Numbered from the stretch's first letter, positions 52,969-62,507 are shown. The stretch is DNA of 64,000 nt from JADGHX01 sp037200125 (GCA_037200125.1 JBBCGS010000006.1:62001-126000); one strand, 5' to 3'. Program-made: numbers and translations. Notes: a model not told the origin generated them from the sequence alone.

Positions 52969-55900
52969 GCTGCACGCGGACTCCGACCGCGCCGACGCAC
53001 CCCGATCGCGGGCGCACAGCGGCGTCGGACCGCGCAACCGTATCGTTGCGGATGACGTTTCCGACGAGCCCGCTCCGGAGCGCGCCGCCGGTGCGAACGC
53101 CGGTTCGGCCACGATTCCGCGCGCCACCTATCGCCTTCAACTGAATGCGGGCTTCACGTTCAAGGATGCCACGGCATTGGTTCCGTACCTGGCCGCGCTG
53201 GGCATCAGCCACATTTACTGTTCACCGTATTTCAAAGCGCGCCCCGGCAGCGTTCATGGCTACGACGTCGTGGACCACAACTTGCTGAACCCCGAAATCG
53301 GTACGCGCCGGGATCTCGACGAGCTTGTCGAAGCGCTTCGAGCCCACAAGATGGGGCACATCCTGGACTTCGTGCCCAACCACGTCGGCATCATGGGCGC
53401 CGACAATGCCTGGTGGATGGACGTGCTCGAGAACGGCAAGGCCTCGCGCTTCGCCGACTTCTTCGACATCGACTGGTCCCCGCCCAATCCGGCGCTTGCC
53501 GACAAATTGCTCGTGCCGGCGTTGGGCGATCCGTATGGCACGGTGCTCGAGCGCGGCGAGCTGCAGCTGAAATACGAGCCGGAGCCGGGCTCCTTCGCGG
53601 TGTTCTATTTCACCCATCGGTTCCCAATCGATCCGCGCACGTACCCGATAGTGATCGAGCGGGCGCTCACGCACTTCGGCGGCCTTGTTCCCGGCATCCG
53701 CGAGCTGGAGAGCCTGGGCGCGGCCTTCCGCAACCTGCCGGATCGTGAGACCACCACGCCGACGCAGGTCATCGAGCGAGACCGCGACGAAGAGATCCAC
53801 AAGCAGCGCCTGATGGAGCTGCTGAATGCGAACCCCGATCTGCACGCGGCGGTGGTTGCGGCCGTCACGGAAATCAGCGGCGCGCCAGGCAATCCGTCGA
53901 GCTTCGACGCACTACACGACCTGCTCGAAAAGCAGTGCTATCGCCTCGCCTACTGGCGGGTCGCGGCGGATGACATCAACTATCGCCGCTTCTTCGACGT
54001 CAACGACCTCGCCGCGCTTCGCATGGAGAACGAGGCGGTTTTCGAAGCCACGCATCGCCTCGTGCTGACGCTGCTCCGCGAGGGCAAGCTCGATGGCCTG
54101 CGCATCGATCACCCCGATGGGCTCTACGATCCGGCGCAGTACTTCCAGCAACTGCAGGCGAAAGCGCGCGAGGCGACCAACCGGGATCTCTATCTGCTCG
54201 TCGAGAAGATCACCGCGAGCTTCGAGCGGCTGCCGCCGTCGTGGGCCGTGCACGGCACCACCGGCTACAACTTCGCGAATGTGGTGAACGGTCTGTTCGT
54301 CGATTCGCGCGCCAAGGCGCGGCTCGATCGGGTGTACCGATCGTTCATTGGCGACTACCTGGAATGGCCGGATACGGCGTACGACTCCAAGGTTCTCGTG
54401 CTGCGGACGTCGTTGGCCGCGGAGCTGAACGTTCTGGCGAACCAGCTCGCGCGGATCGCGCAAACGGATCGCCATACGCGCGACTTCACGCTGACCAATC
54501 TTCGGCAGGCGCTCACGGACGTAATCGCGGCGTTTCCGGTCTACCGAACGTACGTGACCGACACCGCCTCGGAAGAGGACCGGCGCTACATCGAGTGGGC
54601 CATCGCTCGCGCGCGCAGTCGCAGCTCGTCCACCAACATTCCGTTGCTCGAGTTTGTTCGATCGATGCTGCTGGCGGACACCTCCGGCGTCGCCGAGCCC
54701 TATCAGGCGCAGGTGCGCGCGTTCGCGCGCAAGTTCCAGCAGGTGACGGCGCCTGTCACGGCGAAGGGTGTCGAGGACACCGCGCTCTACCGCTTCACGC
54801 GCCTTGCGTCGCTGAATGAAGTGGGCGGCGAGCCCGAGACGTTCGGCACGAGCATCCGTCAATTCCACTCGGACGCGCAGCACCGCGCGAAGAACTGGCC
54901 GCACGAAATGCTCGCCAGCTCCACACACGACACCAAGCGCGCGGAGGACGTGCGCGCGCGCATGAACTGCCTTTCCGAGATGCCGGCGGTATGGCGGAAG
55001 TCGATCCAGCGCTGGAGCCGGATGAATCGCGCCCGACGGAAGATCGTCGATGATCTGCCCGCGCCAGGGCCGCACGCGGAGTATCTGCTCTATCAGACGT
55101 TGCTGGGCACGTGGCCCGTTGCGCCCTCCGCGCGGACGGACGACACGCAGCTGCTGAAAGCGCTGAACGACGATGATTTCGCGGCCTATCGCGAGCGCAT
55201 CGAAGAGTACATGGTGAAGGCCTCGCGCGAAGGCAAGCGCCGCACGAGCTGGGCGAACGTGAACGAAGCGTACGAGAGCGCGCTTCGCCAGTTCATCCGT
55301 CTGTCGCTGGAGTTCCGCGAAGGCAACCCGTTCCCCACGGAGATCGGCGATCTCGCGCGGCGGCTCGCGCGCTTCGGTTACTTCAACAGCCTTTCACAGA
55401 CACTCTGCAAGCTGACGGCGCCGGGCGTGCCGGACATCTATCAAGGCAACGAGATCTGGGACTGGTCGCTCGTCGACCCCGACAATCGCCGACCGGTCGA
55501 CTTTGCGACCCGGCGGCGGCGGCTGGACGAGGTGAAAGCCTGGCCCGCCGAGAACTTCAGCAACGAGCTGAGCGCCGCGCTTGAAAACATCGAGGACGGT
55601 CGGATCAAGCTGCACGTGATCTGGACGGCGCTCCAGCTACGCGCCGCGCACGAGAAGCTGTTCCGCGAAGGCAGCTACATCCCGCTGAAGGTTTCGGGCG
55701 AGCGCGCGACGCATGTGCTGGCGTACGCGCGCAAGCGAGGCGATGAGGTGGCGATCGTCGCGATACCGCGCCTCTGCCTGCGCCTGCTTGGCGAGAGGCA
55801 CCGGTTGCCTTTAGGCCCGGACGTGTGGGGCGACACGAGCATCGAGCTTCCGAGGAAAATCGCCGGCACCACTTTCCGGAACACGATGACCGGGAAACCG

Positions 55901-56035
55901 GTGGAGGTGCAAGCGAAGGGCGAGGAGCGTGCCCTCAGCGCCGCCGCTTCGTTCTCCGAATTCCCTGTAGCGCTGCTGATCGGCTTCCCCGTCAGCCCCG
56001 AAGAGCCGCTTCGGCAAGATGCCTCGCAGCGGTAA
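52961..56035 (+). CDS. treY: Malto-oligosyltrehalose synthase with N-terminal extension
   Basis: A 1024-residue TreY, which isomerises the reducing end of a glucan chain into an alpha-1,1 bond. The family start (TIPRATYRLQLNAGFTF) occurs only at residue 50; the first 49 residues are polar and probably disordered. Motifs include CSPYFKARPGSVHGYDVVDH, VPNHVGIMG, the nucleophile in DGLRIDHPDGLYDP, LLVEKITASFERLP, and SSTHDTKRAEDVRARM. The ATG overlaps the treZ stop, so no shorter start was needed for coupling. Its 3' end overlaps by 44 bases the 3' end of the PIN-like gene on the other strand. Confidence 0.95.
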   Translation: MHELHADSDRADAPRSRAHSGVGPRNRIVADDVSDEPAPERAAGANAGSATIPRATYRLQLNAGFTFKDATALVPYLAALGISHIYCSPYFKARPGSVHGYDVVDHNLLNPEIGTRRDLDELVEALRAHKMGHILDFVPNHVGIMGADNAWWMDVLENGKASRFADFFDIDWSPPNPALADKLLVPALGDPYGTVLERGELQLKYEPEPGSFAVFYFTHRFPIDPRTYPIVIERALTHFGGLVPGIRELESLGAAFRNLPDRETTTPTQVIERDRDEEIHKQRLMELLNANPDLHAAVVAAVTEISGAPGNPSSFDALHDLLEKQCYRLAYWRVAADDINYRRFFDVNDLAALRMENEAVFEATHRLVLTLLREGKLDGLRIDHPDGLYDPAQYFQQLQAKAREATNRDLYLLVEKITASFERLPPSWAVHGTTGYNFANVVNGLFVDSRAKARLDRVYRSFIGDYLEWPDTAYDSKVLVLRTSLAAELNVLANQLARIAQTDRHTRDFTLTNLRQALTDVIAAFPVYRTYVTDTASEEDRRYIEWAIARARSRSSSTNIPLLEFVRSMLLADTSGVAEPYQAQVRAFARKFQQVTAPVTAKGVEDTALYRFTRLASLNEVGGEPETFGTSIRQFHSDAQHRAKNWPHEMLASSTHDTKRAEDVRARMNCLSEMPAVWRKSIQRWSRMNRARRKIVDDLPAPGPHAEYLLYQTLLGTWPVAPSARTDDTQLLKALNDDDFAAYRERIEEYMVKASREGKRRTSWANVNEAYESALRQFIRLSLEFREGNPFPTEIGDLARRLARFGYFNSLSQTLCKLTAPGVPDIYQGNEIWDWSLVDPDNRRPVDFATRRRRLDEVKAWPAENFSNELSAALENIEDGRIKLHVIWTALQLRAAHEKLFREGSYIPLKVSGERATHVLAYARKRGDEVAIVAIPRLCLRLLGERHRLPLGPDVWGDTSIELPRKIAGTTFRNTMTGKPVEVQAKGEERALSAAASFSEFPVALLIGFPVSPEEPLRQDASQR

Positions 56036-56432
56036 AATTTCTCAGAAGCCTGCAGTCGCATTGCCGGAACCGCGTTACCACATCCGGCTCGACGAAGTCC
56101 TTCAGGTTCCTGTTGGCAAATAACTTGGGGCCGCTGGCTTTCTCACGCACGAAGAGAATCACGCTCGCGAGAACGACCGAATCCTGCGGAGAGATCCGCC
56201 CCGCCTTCTGAAATTCGAGCGCCAGGTTCATGACCCTCGAGGACAGCGGAATGATCGTCGCGACACGCAGAACGCTCACAAGGGCTTCACGAAGCGACTT
56301 CTCGTATACGTTGCTACCGCCAGCGATCGGTTTCACGATGTCCTCGGCGCTCTCGGGCAGATCGGCGTAGAACTCGGATCGAGCCAGCTCGTCTACTTCG
56401 CGCACGAAATTCGTCTCCGCTATGACAATCAT
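55992..56432 (-). CDS. PIN-like domain protein
   Basis: A 146-residue protein. The start MIVIAETNFVREV matches the first strand of PIN ribonuclease domains, except that the usual first Asp is Glu (ETN). The middle has RISPQDSVVLASVI (the usual DA-x-x-LAS helix) and GPKLFANRNLKDF (the usual (N/T)x(D/N)xxF end), where acidic residues cluster. PIN proteins are often the toxin of toxin-antitoxin pairs. The last 30 residues, beyond the PIN fold, are Arg-rich and run into the antisense end of treY. Its ATG overlaps the stop of the upstream partner by four bases. Activity is uncertain given the altered first acidic residue. Confidence 0.65.
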   Translation of the reverse strand: MIVIAETNFVREVDELARSEFYADLPESAEDIVKPIAGGSNVYEKSLREALVSVLRVATIIPLSSRVMNLALEFQKAGRISPQDSVVLASVILFVREKASGPKLFANRNLKDFVEPDVVTRFRQCDCRLLRNFTAARHLAEAALRG

Positions 56433-56893
56433 AGGCCGCAGTCGCGGACATACCCGCCCTTCAGTTTCGCGTAAAGGCCAGAGTTGAGGAGCATCTTCTC
56501 AACTTCCGATGTGCCCGCCGGTCTTCTCTCGCTCGCGCTTTTAAGCCAGCGCGCCATGGCTGCGCGCAGCCCGGCGCGATCCAAGTACTCAATATCGTCG
56601 TGAGCATGCTGTCGCAAGATCGGCAGCACTGACGCGGTGTAGTTCGGCGAAGCACCGCGCGCGCTTCCGGGCATCCACGGATTGACGACAGAGATACGCG
56701 CCAGTATGAAAAAGCAGTCGTCAATCTCTATCTCTTCGGGCAATAGCGTGTCGCGCAGGTACACGGCCTCTTCTGCGGACTCGCCGGTCCGTGCGATGCA
56801 TTCGACGGTCAGGATTGTTCGACGATAAAACGAGTCGACAACGATCTCCGGTTGGAAGTTCATGTGCGGAATCGATGAAAGAGAGTGATGCAT
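56429..56893 (-). CDS. Partner protein of the PIN-like gene, unknown family
   Basis: A 154-residue protein, acidic in the first half (TGESAEEAVYLRDTLLPEEIEIDDCFF) and basic at the end. It is predicted helical and has no ribbon-helix-helix or AbrB-type start that would mark it as a standard antitoxin. It overlaps the PIN-like gene with the ATGA arrangement, so the pair is co-translated. A start at 56863 (MNFQPEIVV) is also possible. It may be the antitoxin or a cofactor of the PIN-like protein, on the basis of gene order only. Confidence 0.55.
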   Translation of the reverse strand: MHHSLSSIPHMNFQPEIVVDSFYRRTILTVECIARTGESAEEAVYLRDTLLPEEIEIDDCFFILARISVVNPWMPGSARGASPNYTASVLPILRQHAHDDIEYLDRAGLRAAMARWLKSASERRPAGTSEVEKMLLNSGLYAKLKGGYVRDCGL

Positions 56894-57027
56894 TTCAGTA
56901 GACCGTCGGCGATCTCAAGTGACGGGCGATCATAGAGAGCGCCACTCCGACGGTCAGCGCACATTCGTGGTGTTTTCGTGCAGAAATGCATTCGCGCGCC
57001 ACGGGCGTGAGCGCGCGCGGATTGCGC

Positions 57028-58968
57028 TCAGCGATATCCCCGCGCCTGCAACGTAAACAGGTGCGCGTATCGCCCATCGAGCTTCATCAGCTCTTCGTGA
57101 CTGCCCATCTCGACAATGCGCCCGCGATCGAGCACGGCGATCTGGTCCGCCATTCGTACGGTTGAGAAGCGATGCGAAATGAGAATAGTGATGCGATCGC
57201 GCGCCAGCTGGCGGAAGCGCTCGAAGACATCGGCTTCGGCTTGCGCGTCCATGGCGGCGGTGGGTTCATCGAGCACGAGAATGTCCGCGCGCGTACGCAT
57301 GAACGCGCGTGACAGCGCGACCTTCTGCCACTGGCCACCGGAGAGCTCGCGCCCATCCTTGAACCACTTGCCGAGCTGCGTCTCGTACTTCTGTGGAAGC
57401 GTTTCGATGAAATCGCTCGCCTGGCCTTTCACGGCGGCGTCCTGCCAGCGAGACTGATCGTCGAAATGCGCCTCGTCGCCCGCGCCGACGTTCTCGCCCA
57501 CCAGCATCTGGTAACGGATGAAATCCTGGAAGATCACGCCGACCCGTTCGCGCAGCGCGTTCGCATCCCATTCCCGCAGATCAAGTCCATCGAGCACGAC
57601 GCGGCCGGTCGTCGGCTCGTAGAGCCGGGTGAGCAGCTTGATCAGCGTCGTCTTGCCCGAGCCGTTCTCGCCGACGAGCGCGAGGCTGTTCCCAGGCTTC
57701 AGGTGCAGCGTCACGCCTTCAAGCGCCGGCTCAGTCGCACCGGGGTAAGTGAAGCCAACGTTCTCGAAGCGCACGCCATCCTCTGGATGTGGCCCGAGCT
57801 TCGCATCCCCGGCGGGCGGCGTGACTTCGGTCTCCAGATAGTCATAGAGCGTGGAAAGATAGAGGTTGTCCTCGTACATTCCGCCTACCGCCGAGAGACT
57901 GGCCGTGACGGATGACTGCCCCTGACGGAAGAGCATCACGTACATCGTCATCTGCCCGAGCGTGATGAGCGCACGAACGGTGCTCACGGCGATCCACGCA
58001 TACGCGCCATAGAGCGCGACGGTCGCAACGAGCCCGAGCACGAACCCCCACACATCGCGCTTGATCGCGAGCGCGCGATCCGCCGTGTACAGCTTCTTGA
58101 AGATGCTCTGGTAGCGCGCGAGGAAGCGATCACCCAGGTTGTAGAGCTTCACTTCCTTGGCATGCTCGTCGCGCCCGAGCACGGTTTCCAGATACATCTG
58201 CATGCGAGTATCCGGCGAGCGCCAGCGGAACAGGCTGAATGCATCCCCCGAAAACTTCGCTTCCGCAATGAACGCCGGCAGCCCGGCCAGCAGCAGAATC
58301 GCCACGGCCCACGGCGAAAAGTGCACGAGCAGCGTGCCGAAGCTGATGAGTGAAATGCCGTTCTGAACGAGCCCGAAAGTGCGCATCACGAGGCTCAGCG
58401 GCCGGCTCGACGCTTCACGTCGCGCGCGCGTGAGCTTGTCGTAGAACTCCGAGTCTTCGAAGTGGCGCAGGTCGAGCGTGAGCGCCTTCTCCAGGATCAT
58501 CACGTTCACACGCTGCCCGAGCTGCGCGCGCAGCAGCCACTGGCACAACGAAAGCCCGCGTTGAGCCGCGGCGATGCCGGCGATGAGCAGCCCTTCGAGC
58601 GCAACGAGCTCGATGACATGAGCGGAGTCCACGCCGCCCGCCCGAATGGCGGCGACCACGGCGTCGACAATCAGCGCGCCAACGTACGCCACGCCGGCGG
58701 GCAGAGCACCGGCCGCGACCGTGAGAAGCCCGATGACGATGGCGAGGAGCTTGTTCGTGCTCCACACCAGCTCGAGCGCACGGCGGCTGTACTTGAAGAC
58801 AGCGAAGAAATTGCGAACGCTGAAATTCGAGGTTGGAGCAACACCCGGCGCTGGAGCGGGAGTACCTGCGCCAGAACCGCCCGCAGCGCCACCTGGCGAG
58901 GCGCCATCGCCCAGCCGCTTCGAATATCGCCCCGGTGGAATGTGAGAAGCGTGCGCGCGTTCAGCCAT
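57028..58968 (-). CDS. ABC exporter, fused permease and ATPase
   Basis: A 646-residue half-transporter. The first 55 residues are a Gly/Pro/Ala-rich polar tail. Six transmembrane helices follow (about residues 65-350), then the ATPase domain with Walker A VGENGSGKTTLIKL, Q-loop DFIRYQ, signature ELSGGQWQK, Walker B DILVLDEPTAAMD and the H-loop ISHRFSTV. It resembles exporters of the MsbA/HlyB-like class without a peptidase domain. The substrate is unknown. Its start overlaps the stop of the upstream NDH-2 gene by eight bases, so the two are cotranscribed. Confidence 0.9.
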   Translation of the reverse strand: MAERAHASHIPPGRYSKRLGDGASPGGAAGGSGAGTPAPAPGVAPTSNFSVRNFFAVFKYSRRALELVWSTNKLLAIVIGLLTVAAGALPAGVAYVGALIVDAVVAAIRAGGVDSAHVIELVALEGLLIAGIAAAQRGLSLCQWLLRAQLGQRVNVMILEKALTLDLRHFEDSEFYDKLTRARREASSRPLSLVMRTFGLVQNGISLISFGTLLVHFSPWAVAILLLAGLPAFIAEAKFSGDAFSLFRWRSPDTRMQMYLETVLGRDEHAKEVKLYNLGDRFLARYQSIFKKLYTADRALAIKRDVWGFVLGLVATVALYGAYAWIAVSTVRALITLGQMTMYVMLFRQGQSSVTASLSAVGGMYEDNLYLSTLYDYLETEVTPPAGDAKLGPHPEDGVRFENVGFTYPGATEPALEGVTLHLKPGNSLALVGENGSGKTTLIKLLTRLYEPTTGRVVLDGLDLREWDANALRERVGVIFQDFIRYQMLVGENVGAGDEAHFDDQSRWQDAAVKGQASDFIETLPQKYETQLGKWFKDGRELSGGQWQKVALSRAFMRTRADILVLDEPTAAMDAQAEADVFERFRQLARDRITILISHRFSTVRMADQIAVLDRGRIVEMGSHEELMKLDGRYAHLFTLQARGYR

Positions 58969-60337
58969 TGCGCGCCTGACTTGGGCCCGCAGCGGGGGAA
59001 TTCAACGCTTCCGGCACGGGCCGTCCACTCTTGTCATAGGAGCGCGTGATCAAACGCGAGCCGCGCCGGAAGAACACGTAGCCATAAATCCACGAAACCA
59101 GCACGGAAATGCGGTTGCGAAACCCGATGAGCACCGTGATATGCAGCGCCAGCCACGCAAACCACGCGAGCAGCCCACCGAACCGGAACGGCCCGATTTC
59201 CACCACGGCGCGGGATTTCCCGACCGTGGCCATCGAGCCCAGGTCGTTATAGTGGAAGCCCTGCGCGCGCGTGGCACCGCCCGAATGGCCGGCCCCGCCT
59301 TGCTCCTCACCGATGATCGCGGCGACGTAACGCCCCATCTGCAGCGCGCCCTGCGAAACGCCCGGCACCTGCCTGCCGGTCTTCGAGTCCACGAGGTACG
59401 CGGCGTCGCCGATGACGAACACGTTCGGAAGGCCGGGGATCGAGCAATCCGGCTGGACCTTGATCCGCCCTCCCGGCCCAAGCTCCGCCCCGAGCGTCGC
59501 GACCAGCGGCGACGGCCGCACGCCGGCCGCCCAGATGACGTTGTGGCTGGCGAGCTTCTGGCCGTCGACCGCCACGCCGCCCTCGAAAATGTCGGTGACG
59601 CGCTTGCCGAGCCAGATCTCGACACCCAGGGCCTGGAGCTGCTTCAGCGCGCGCTCGGAAGACCCCGGCTCGAACGCCGGCAGCAGCCGGGGGCCTGCTT
59701 CGATCAGGATCACGCGCGCACGGCGCGTATCGGCCACACGAAAGTCGCGCGGAATCACATCGACCGCCAGTTCCTTGATCGCGCCCGCAAGCTCCACACC
59801 GGTAGGGCCGCCGCCCACGATGACGAACGACAGATGCGCGGTGCGCTGCTCGGGGTCCTGCTCCAGCTCGGCCGCTTCAAAGGACATGAGCAACCGCGAG
59901 CGGATGAGCGTGGCGTCTTCCACTTCCTTCATGCCCGGTGCGTACTTCGCCCACTCGCTGTGACCGAAATAGTTGTCGACCGCGCCCGGCGCGAGCACGA
60001 GGTAGTCGTAAGGCAGGGCCATGCCGTTTACGAAAATACATTTCTCGCCGGGCGCGACGCGCTCCACCTGACCCAGCATCACGAACGCATTCTTCTGCCC
60101 GCGAAGAATCGTGCGGATCGGCTGTGCGATGTCCGCCGGCGCGAGCGCCGCGCTGGCCACCTGATAGAGCAGCGGCTGGAACAGGTGGTAGTTATTGCGG
60201 TCGACGACGGTCAGATCGACAGGCGCGCTCTTCAGCGCCCGCGCACAGAACAGCCCGCCAAACCCGCAACCGACGATGACGACCCGCGCGTGCCCCGGCT
60301 TCCCGCCCACAGGAAGGGAATCTTGAGTAGTGCTCAC
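58961..60337 (-). CDS. ndh: Type II NADH:quinone oxidoreductase
   Basis: A 458-residue NDH-2-like flavoenzyme. It has the FAD site VVIVGCGFGGLFCARAL, the quinone/FAD motif NNYHLFQPLLYQVASAALAPADIA, the NAD site FVIVGGGPTGVELAGAI and the second FAD box NVFVIGDAAYL. A C-terminal hydrophobic segment (GGLLAWFAWLALHITVLIGF) fits a membrane-attached enzyme. It oxidises NADH without pumping protons. The GTG at 60337 is chosen because the sequence before it is not family-like; a TTG at 60379 is the alternative. It is upstream of the ABC exporter with an eight-base overlap. Confidence 0.93.
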   Translation of the reverse strand: MSTTQDSLPVGGKPGHARVVIVGCGFGGLFCARALKSAPVDLTVVDRNNYHLFQPLLYQVASAALAPADIAQPIRTILRGQKNAFVMLGQVERVAPGEKCIFVNGMALPYDYLVLAPGAVDNYFGHSEWAKYAPGMKEVEDATLIRSRLLMSFEAAELEQDPEQRTAHLSFVIVGGGPTGVELAGAIKELAVDVIPRDFRVADTRRARVILIEAGPRLLPAFEPGSSERALKQLQALGVEIWLGKRVTDIFEGGVAVDGQKLASHNVIWAAGVRPSPLVATLGAELGPGGRIKVQPDCSIPGLPNVFVIGDAAYLVDSKTGRQVPGVSQGALQMGRYVAAIIGEEQGGAGHSGGATRAQGFHYNDLGSMATVGKSRAVVEIGPFRFGGLLAWFAWLALHITVLIGFRNRISVLVSWIYGYVFFRRGSRLITRSYDKSGRPVPEALNSPAAGPSQARNG

Positions 60338-60425
60338 AGCGGGAATTATCGCGCATGCGGCCACCCTTGCGCACGCCAAAGCCTTGATTGGCGTTGAATT
60401 TAGCGGACCTTCGAGGACCGGGCGG

Positions 60426-60524
60426 CCGCGGCGATCCGGCTATCTCTGGGCTTTCACGTCAGGTGGCGCGGGCCTGGCTCGCGGGGATGGCGGGCCGCCC
60501 AGAAATAGCCGGATCGTCGCAGCG
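60426..60524. repeat. Long inverted repeat in the gap after the M48 gene
   Basis: Arms of about 26 bases (60426-60451 and 60497-60524, core GATCCGGCTATYTCTGGGC) are separated by 45 bases. Only two to three mismatches occur. The element lies between the divergent ends of ndh (start) and the M48 gene (end) and is unlike the REP family in sequence. It would form a long hairpin. Confidence 0.8.
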
Positions 60525-60617
60525 GAGACGGCGCGGGGTCCCACCGCCGCGCTCCGGTCCGTGGAACGCGGCGGGATCAGCGCACATCATGCGTAGGAGT
60601 CAGCAAGCGCTATGCCG

Positions 60618-61436
60618 CTATTTCTTGGCCTGCTGATAGAGCGGAAGCACCTTCGGGATCTGCGACTGCAGCTCCTGAATGCGACTTTTCGGTGACGGGT
60701 GCGTGCTGAGGAACTCCGGCTGACCGCTCTGCTCGGCGGTCATCATCTTGTTCCAGACGCTGACGGCTGCATTCGGGTCATACCCGGCGCGGGCCATCAG
60801 CTCGAGACCGATGACGTCGGCTTCGGATTCCTGCTCACGACTGTGCGGCAATTGAAACGTCACGGACCCGACCTGGTTCGCGAGGCCGACGATCGCGTCA
60901 CCCGCCCCGGCGGCCGCCGCGACACCGCCAATGACGAGCTGCTGCGCGTACATGCGGGAAATACGTTCGCGACTGTGTTCGCGAAGTGCGTGCGCCATCT
61001 CGTGGCCAATGACGGCGGCCATTTCGGCATCGGTGAGCTTCAGCTGCTCGACCAGTCCGCTGTAGACCATGATCTTGCCGCCCGGCATGCAGTAGGCGTT
61101 GAGCTCCTTGGTCGTGAGGGTGTTGATCTCCCACTTCCAGTTGACCGCGTCGGGCCTAAAGACCGCCGTGCCAGGGATCAGCCTCTGAGAGACGTTACGA
61201 ACGCGTGCCGTCAGCGCGCTGTCCGCGTTGAGTTTGCCGTCCGACTGGGCTTTGGTCTTCTCCTGGTTATAGGCCTCGACCGCACCCTGCTCCACCTGCT
61301 CCTCAGACACGAGCATCCGCTGTTTGCGGCTGACGCCTACCGCCCCGGCCTGTGTGGTCTGCACTGTTTCACAACCCGCGGCAAGGCTCACGACCGCCGC
61401 GACCGCCAGTGCCAACCCGGTCTTCTTCAAAATCAT
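60618..61436 (-). CDS. M48-family metallopeptidase lipoprotein (LoiP/YcaL-like)
   Basis: A 272-residue protein. The lipoprotein signal ends LAAGC, acylated at Cys22. The catalytic site is IGHEMAHALREHSRER, with the third ligand in SREQESEADVIGLELMARAGY. LLPxxHP-like closure is seen as STHPSPKSRIQELQ. Such peptidases act at the outer membrane in quality control of envelope proteins. It stands alone with its own promoter region shared with the sigma-factor gene on the other side. Confidence 0.92.
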   Translation of the reverse strand: MILKKTGLALAVAAVVSLAAGCETVQTTQAGAVGVSRKQRMLVSEEQVEQGAVEAYNQEKTKAQSDGKLNADSALTARVRNVSQRLIPGTAVFRPDAVNWKWEINTLTTKELNAYCMPGGKIMVYSGLVEQLKLTDAEMAAVIGHEMAHALREHSRERISRMYAQQLVIGGVAAAAGAGDAIVGLANQVGSVTFQLPHSREQESEADVIGLELMARAGYDPNAAVSVWNKMMTAEQSGQPEFLSTHPSPKSRIQELQSQIPKVLPLYQQAKK

Positions 61437-61916
61437 AGGAGTCCCCTGCAGAACCTGAGCGATGCGAAGGTTAGCGCACTAGCAACAAAAAATTCATAAC
61501 CCAACGTCTGCCAGGCTCACATGCAGTGCAGCGCCCGTGCATAAGCCACGTGATGGGGCACGCCGATACTTATCTATGGTGAAGAGACCGCCAGAGAAGT
61601 GGGTCTCGAGGGATAACGCGCCGTATTAAGTGCAAACGCCCGCTACAGGCGAACCTGTAGCGGGCGCTCACCACAGTCACCTTCTCGACCCTGACAAGGA
61701 GCCGACCGTGGCTACCGTAAATACGCGGTCCGCATGGAGCACGAACCAGACTAGAGAACAAACAACCCTATGCGCTGATAGACGAATGCACATGGCATTT
61801 CCGTTACAGGCGAGTAATATCGCCAGCGCACCAGAGGATGGCGTCGTTAGCGACAGGAACAAAGAAGTCGCGGCGAGTGACACGGAGGGGAAGAAGAAGT
61901 CAGCACGGGGTCTCGC
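61437..61916. other. Region between M48 gene and sigma factor, with a perfect hairpin
   Basis: This 480-base gap holds a perfect 13-base inverted repeat at 61637-61666 (arm CGCCCGCTACAGG) with a four-base loop, CGAA on the plus strand and TTCG on the minus. No T-run follows on either strand, so it is not a classic terminator. It is 250 bases before the sigma-factor start and could be an attenuator or a binding site. A frame open from 61630 to 62007 is not gene-like. Confidence 0.6.
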
Positions 61917-62507
61917 GTGGCAAAAATTGAGGATCGTTTTCTCCTCCACGCTCTCGAATTCGAAAGTGTTCTGCGTGCGTGTCTATATCGATACTCACGC
62001 AACGTAAGCGACGTCGACGAGCTTCTACAGGAAACATACGCCCGACTTCTGGTTGCCGGCAGCACGTCGCAGCCGAACGTACGCTCGATGCGTGCGTTCT
62101 GCCTCACCGTTGCACGCAACGTCGCGCTGGACTGGTTGCGACATCGTCAGATCGTGCCGATCGATCTGGTGGCAGACATGGAAGCCTTGGACGTGTTGGA
62201 CGAGGGAGCGCAGATAGAAGAAATCGTGAACGCCCACCAGGAGCTGGCTCTCCTGGCAAACGCCGTGGAGCAATTGCCCACGCGCTGCAGGCAGGTGTTC
62301 ACGCTGCGCAAAGTTTACGGTTTCAGCCAGAAGGAGATTGCGGAACGGCTGCAGATTTCCGAGAACACCGTCGAGCAACACCTGACCAAAGCGGCGCGCC
62401 GATGTGCGCAGGTGCTATTTGAGTCACCGAAGACCGCCCGAGAAGACAACGGAATGTTCGCGAAGCTGCGACGACGCATGAAACTGCATGACAAGAACAC
62501 GGGATGA
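61917..62507 (+). CDS. ECF sigma factor, FecI type
   Basis: A 196-residue sigma factor. Region 2 includes LYRYSRNVSDVDELLQETYARLL and ARNVALDWLRH, and region 4 is LPTRCRQVFTLRKVYGFSQKEIAERLQISENTVEQHL. This is the FecI class, which is released by a FecR anti-sigma factor when an outer-membrane receptor binds its ligand. The GTG start is the only one consistent with region 2. Its end overlaps the fecR-like gene by 20 bases. Confidence 0.92.
   Translation: MAKIEDRFLLHALEFESVLRACLYRYSRNVSDVDELLQETYARLLVAGSTSQPNVRSMRAFCLTVARNVALDWLRHRQIVPIDLVADMEALDVLDEGAQIEEIVNAHQELALLANAVEQLPTRCRQVFTLRKVYGFSQKEIAERLQISENTVEQHLTKAARRCAQVLFESPKTAREDNGMFAKLRRRMKLHDKNTG

Noticed and set aside
50743..53127. 794-codon minus-strand frame opposite glgX end and treZ
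   Set aside because: Val/Gly/Arg-rich shadow; both plus-strand genes have full catalytic motifs.
61630..62007. 125-codon frame before the sigma factor
   Set aside because: It crosses the hairpin, overlaps the sigma gene in another frame and has no ribosome-binding site or family features.
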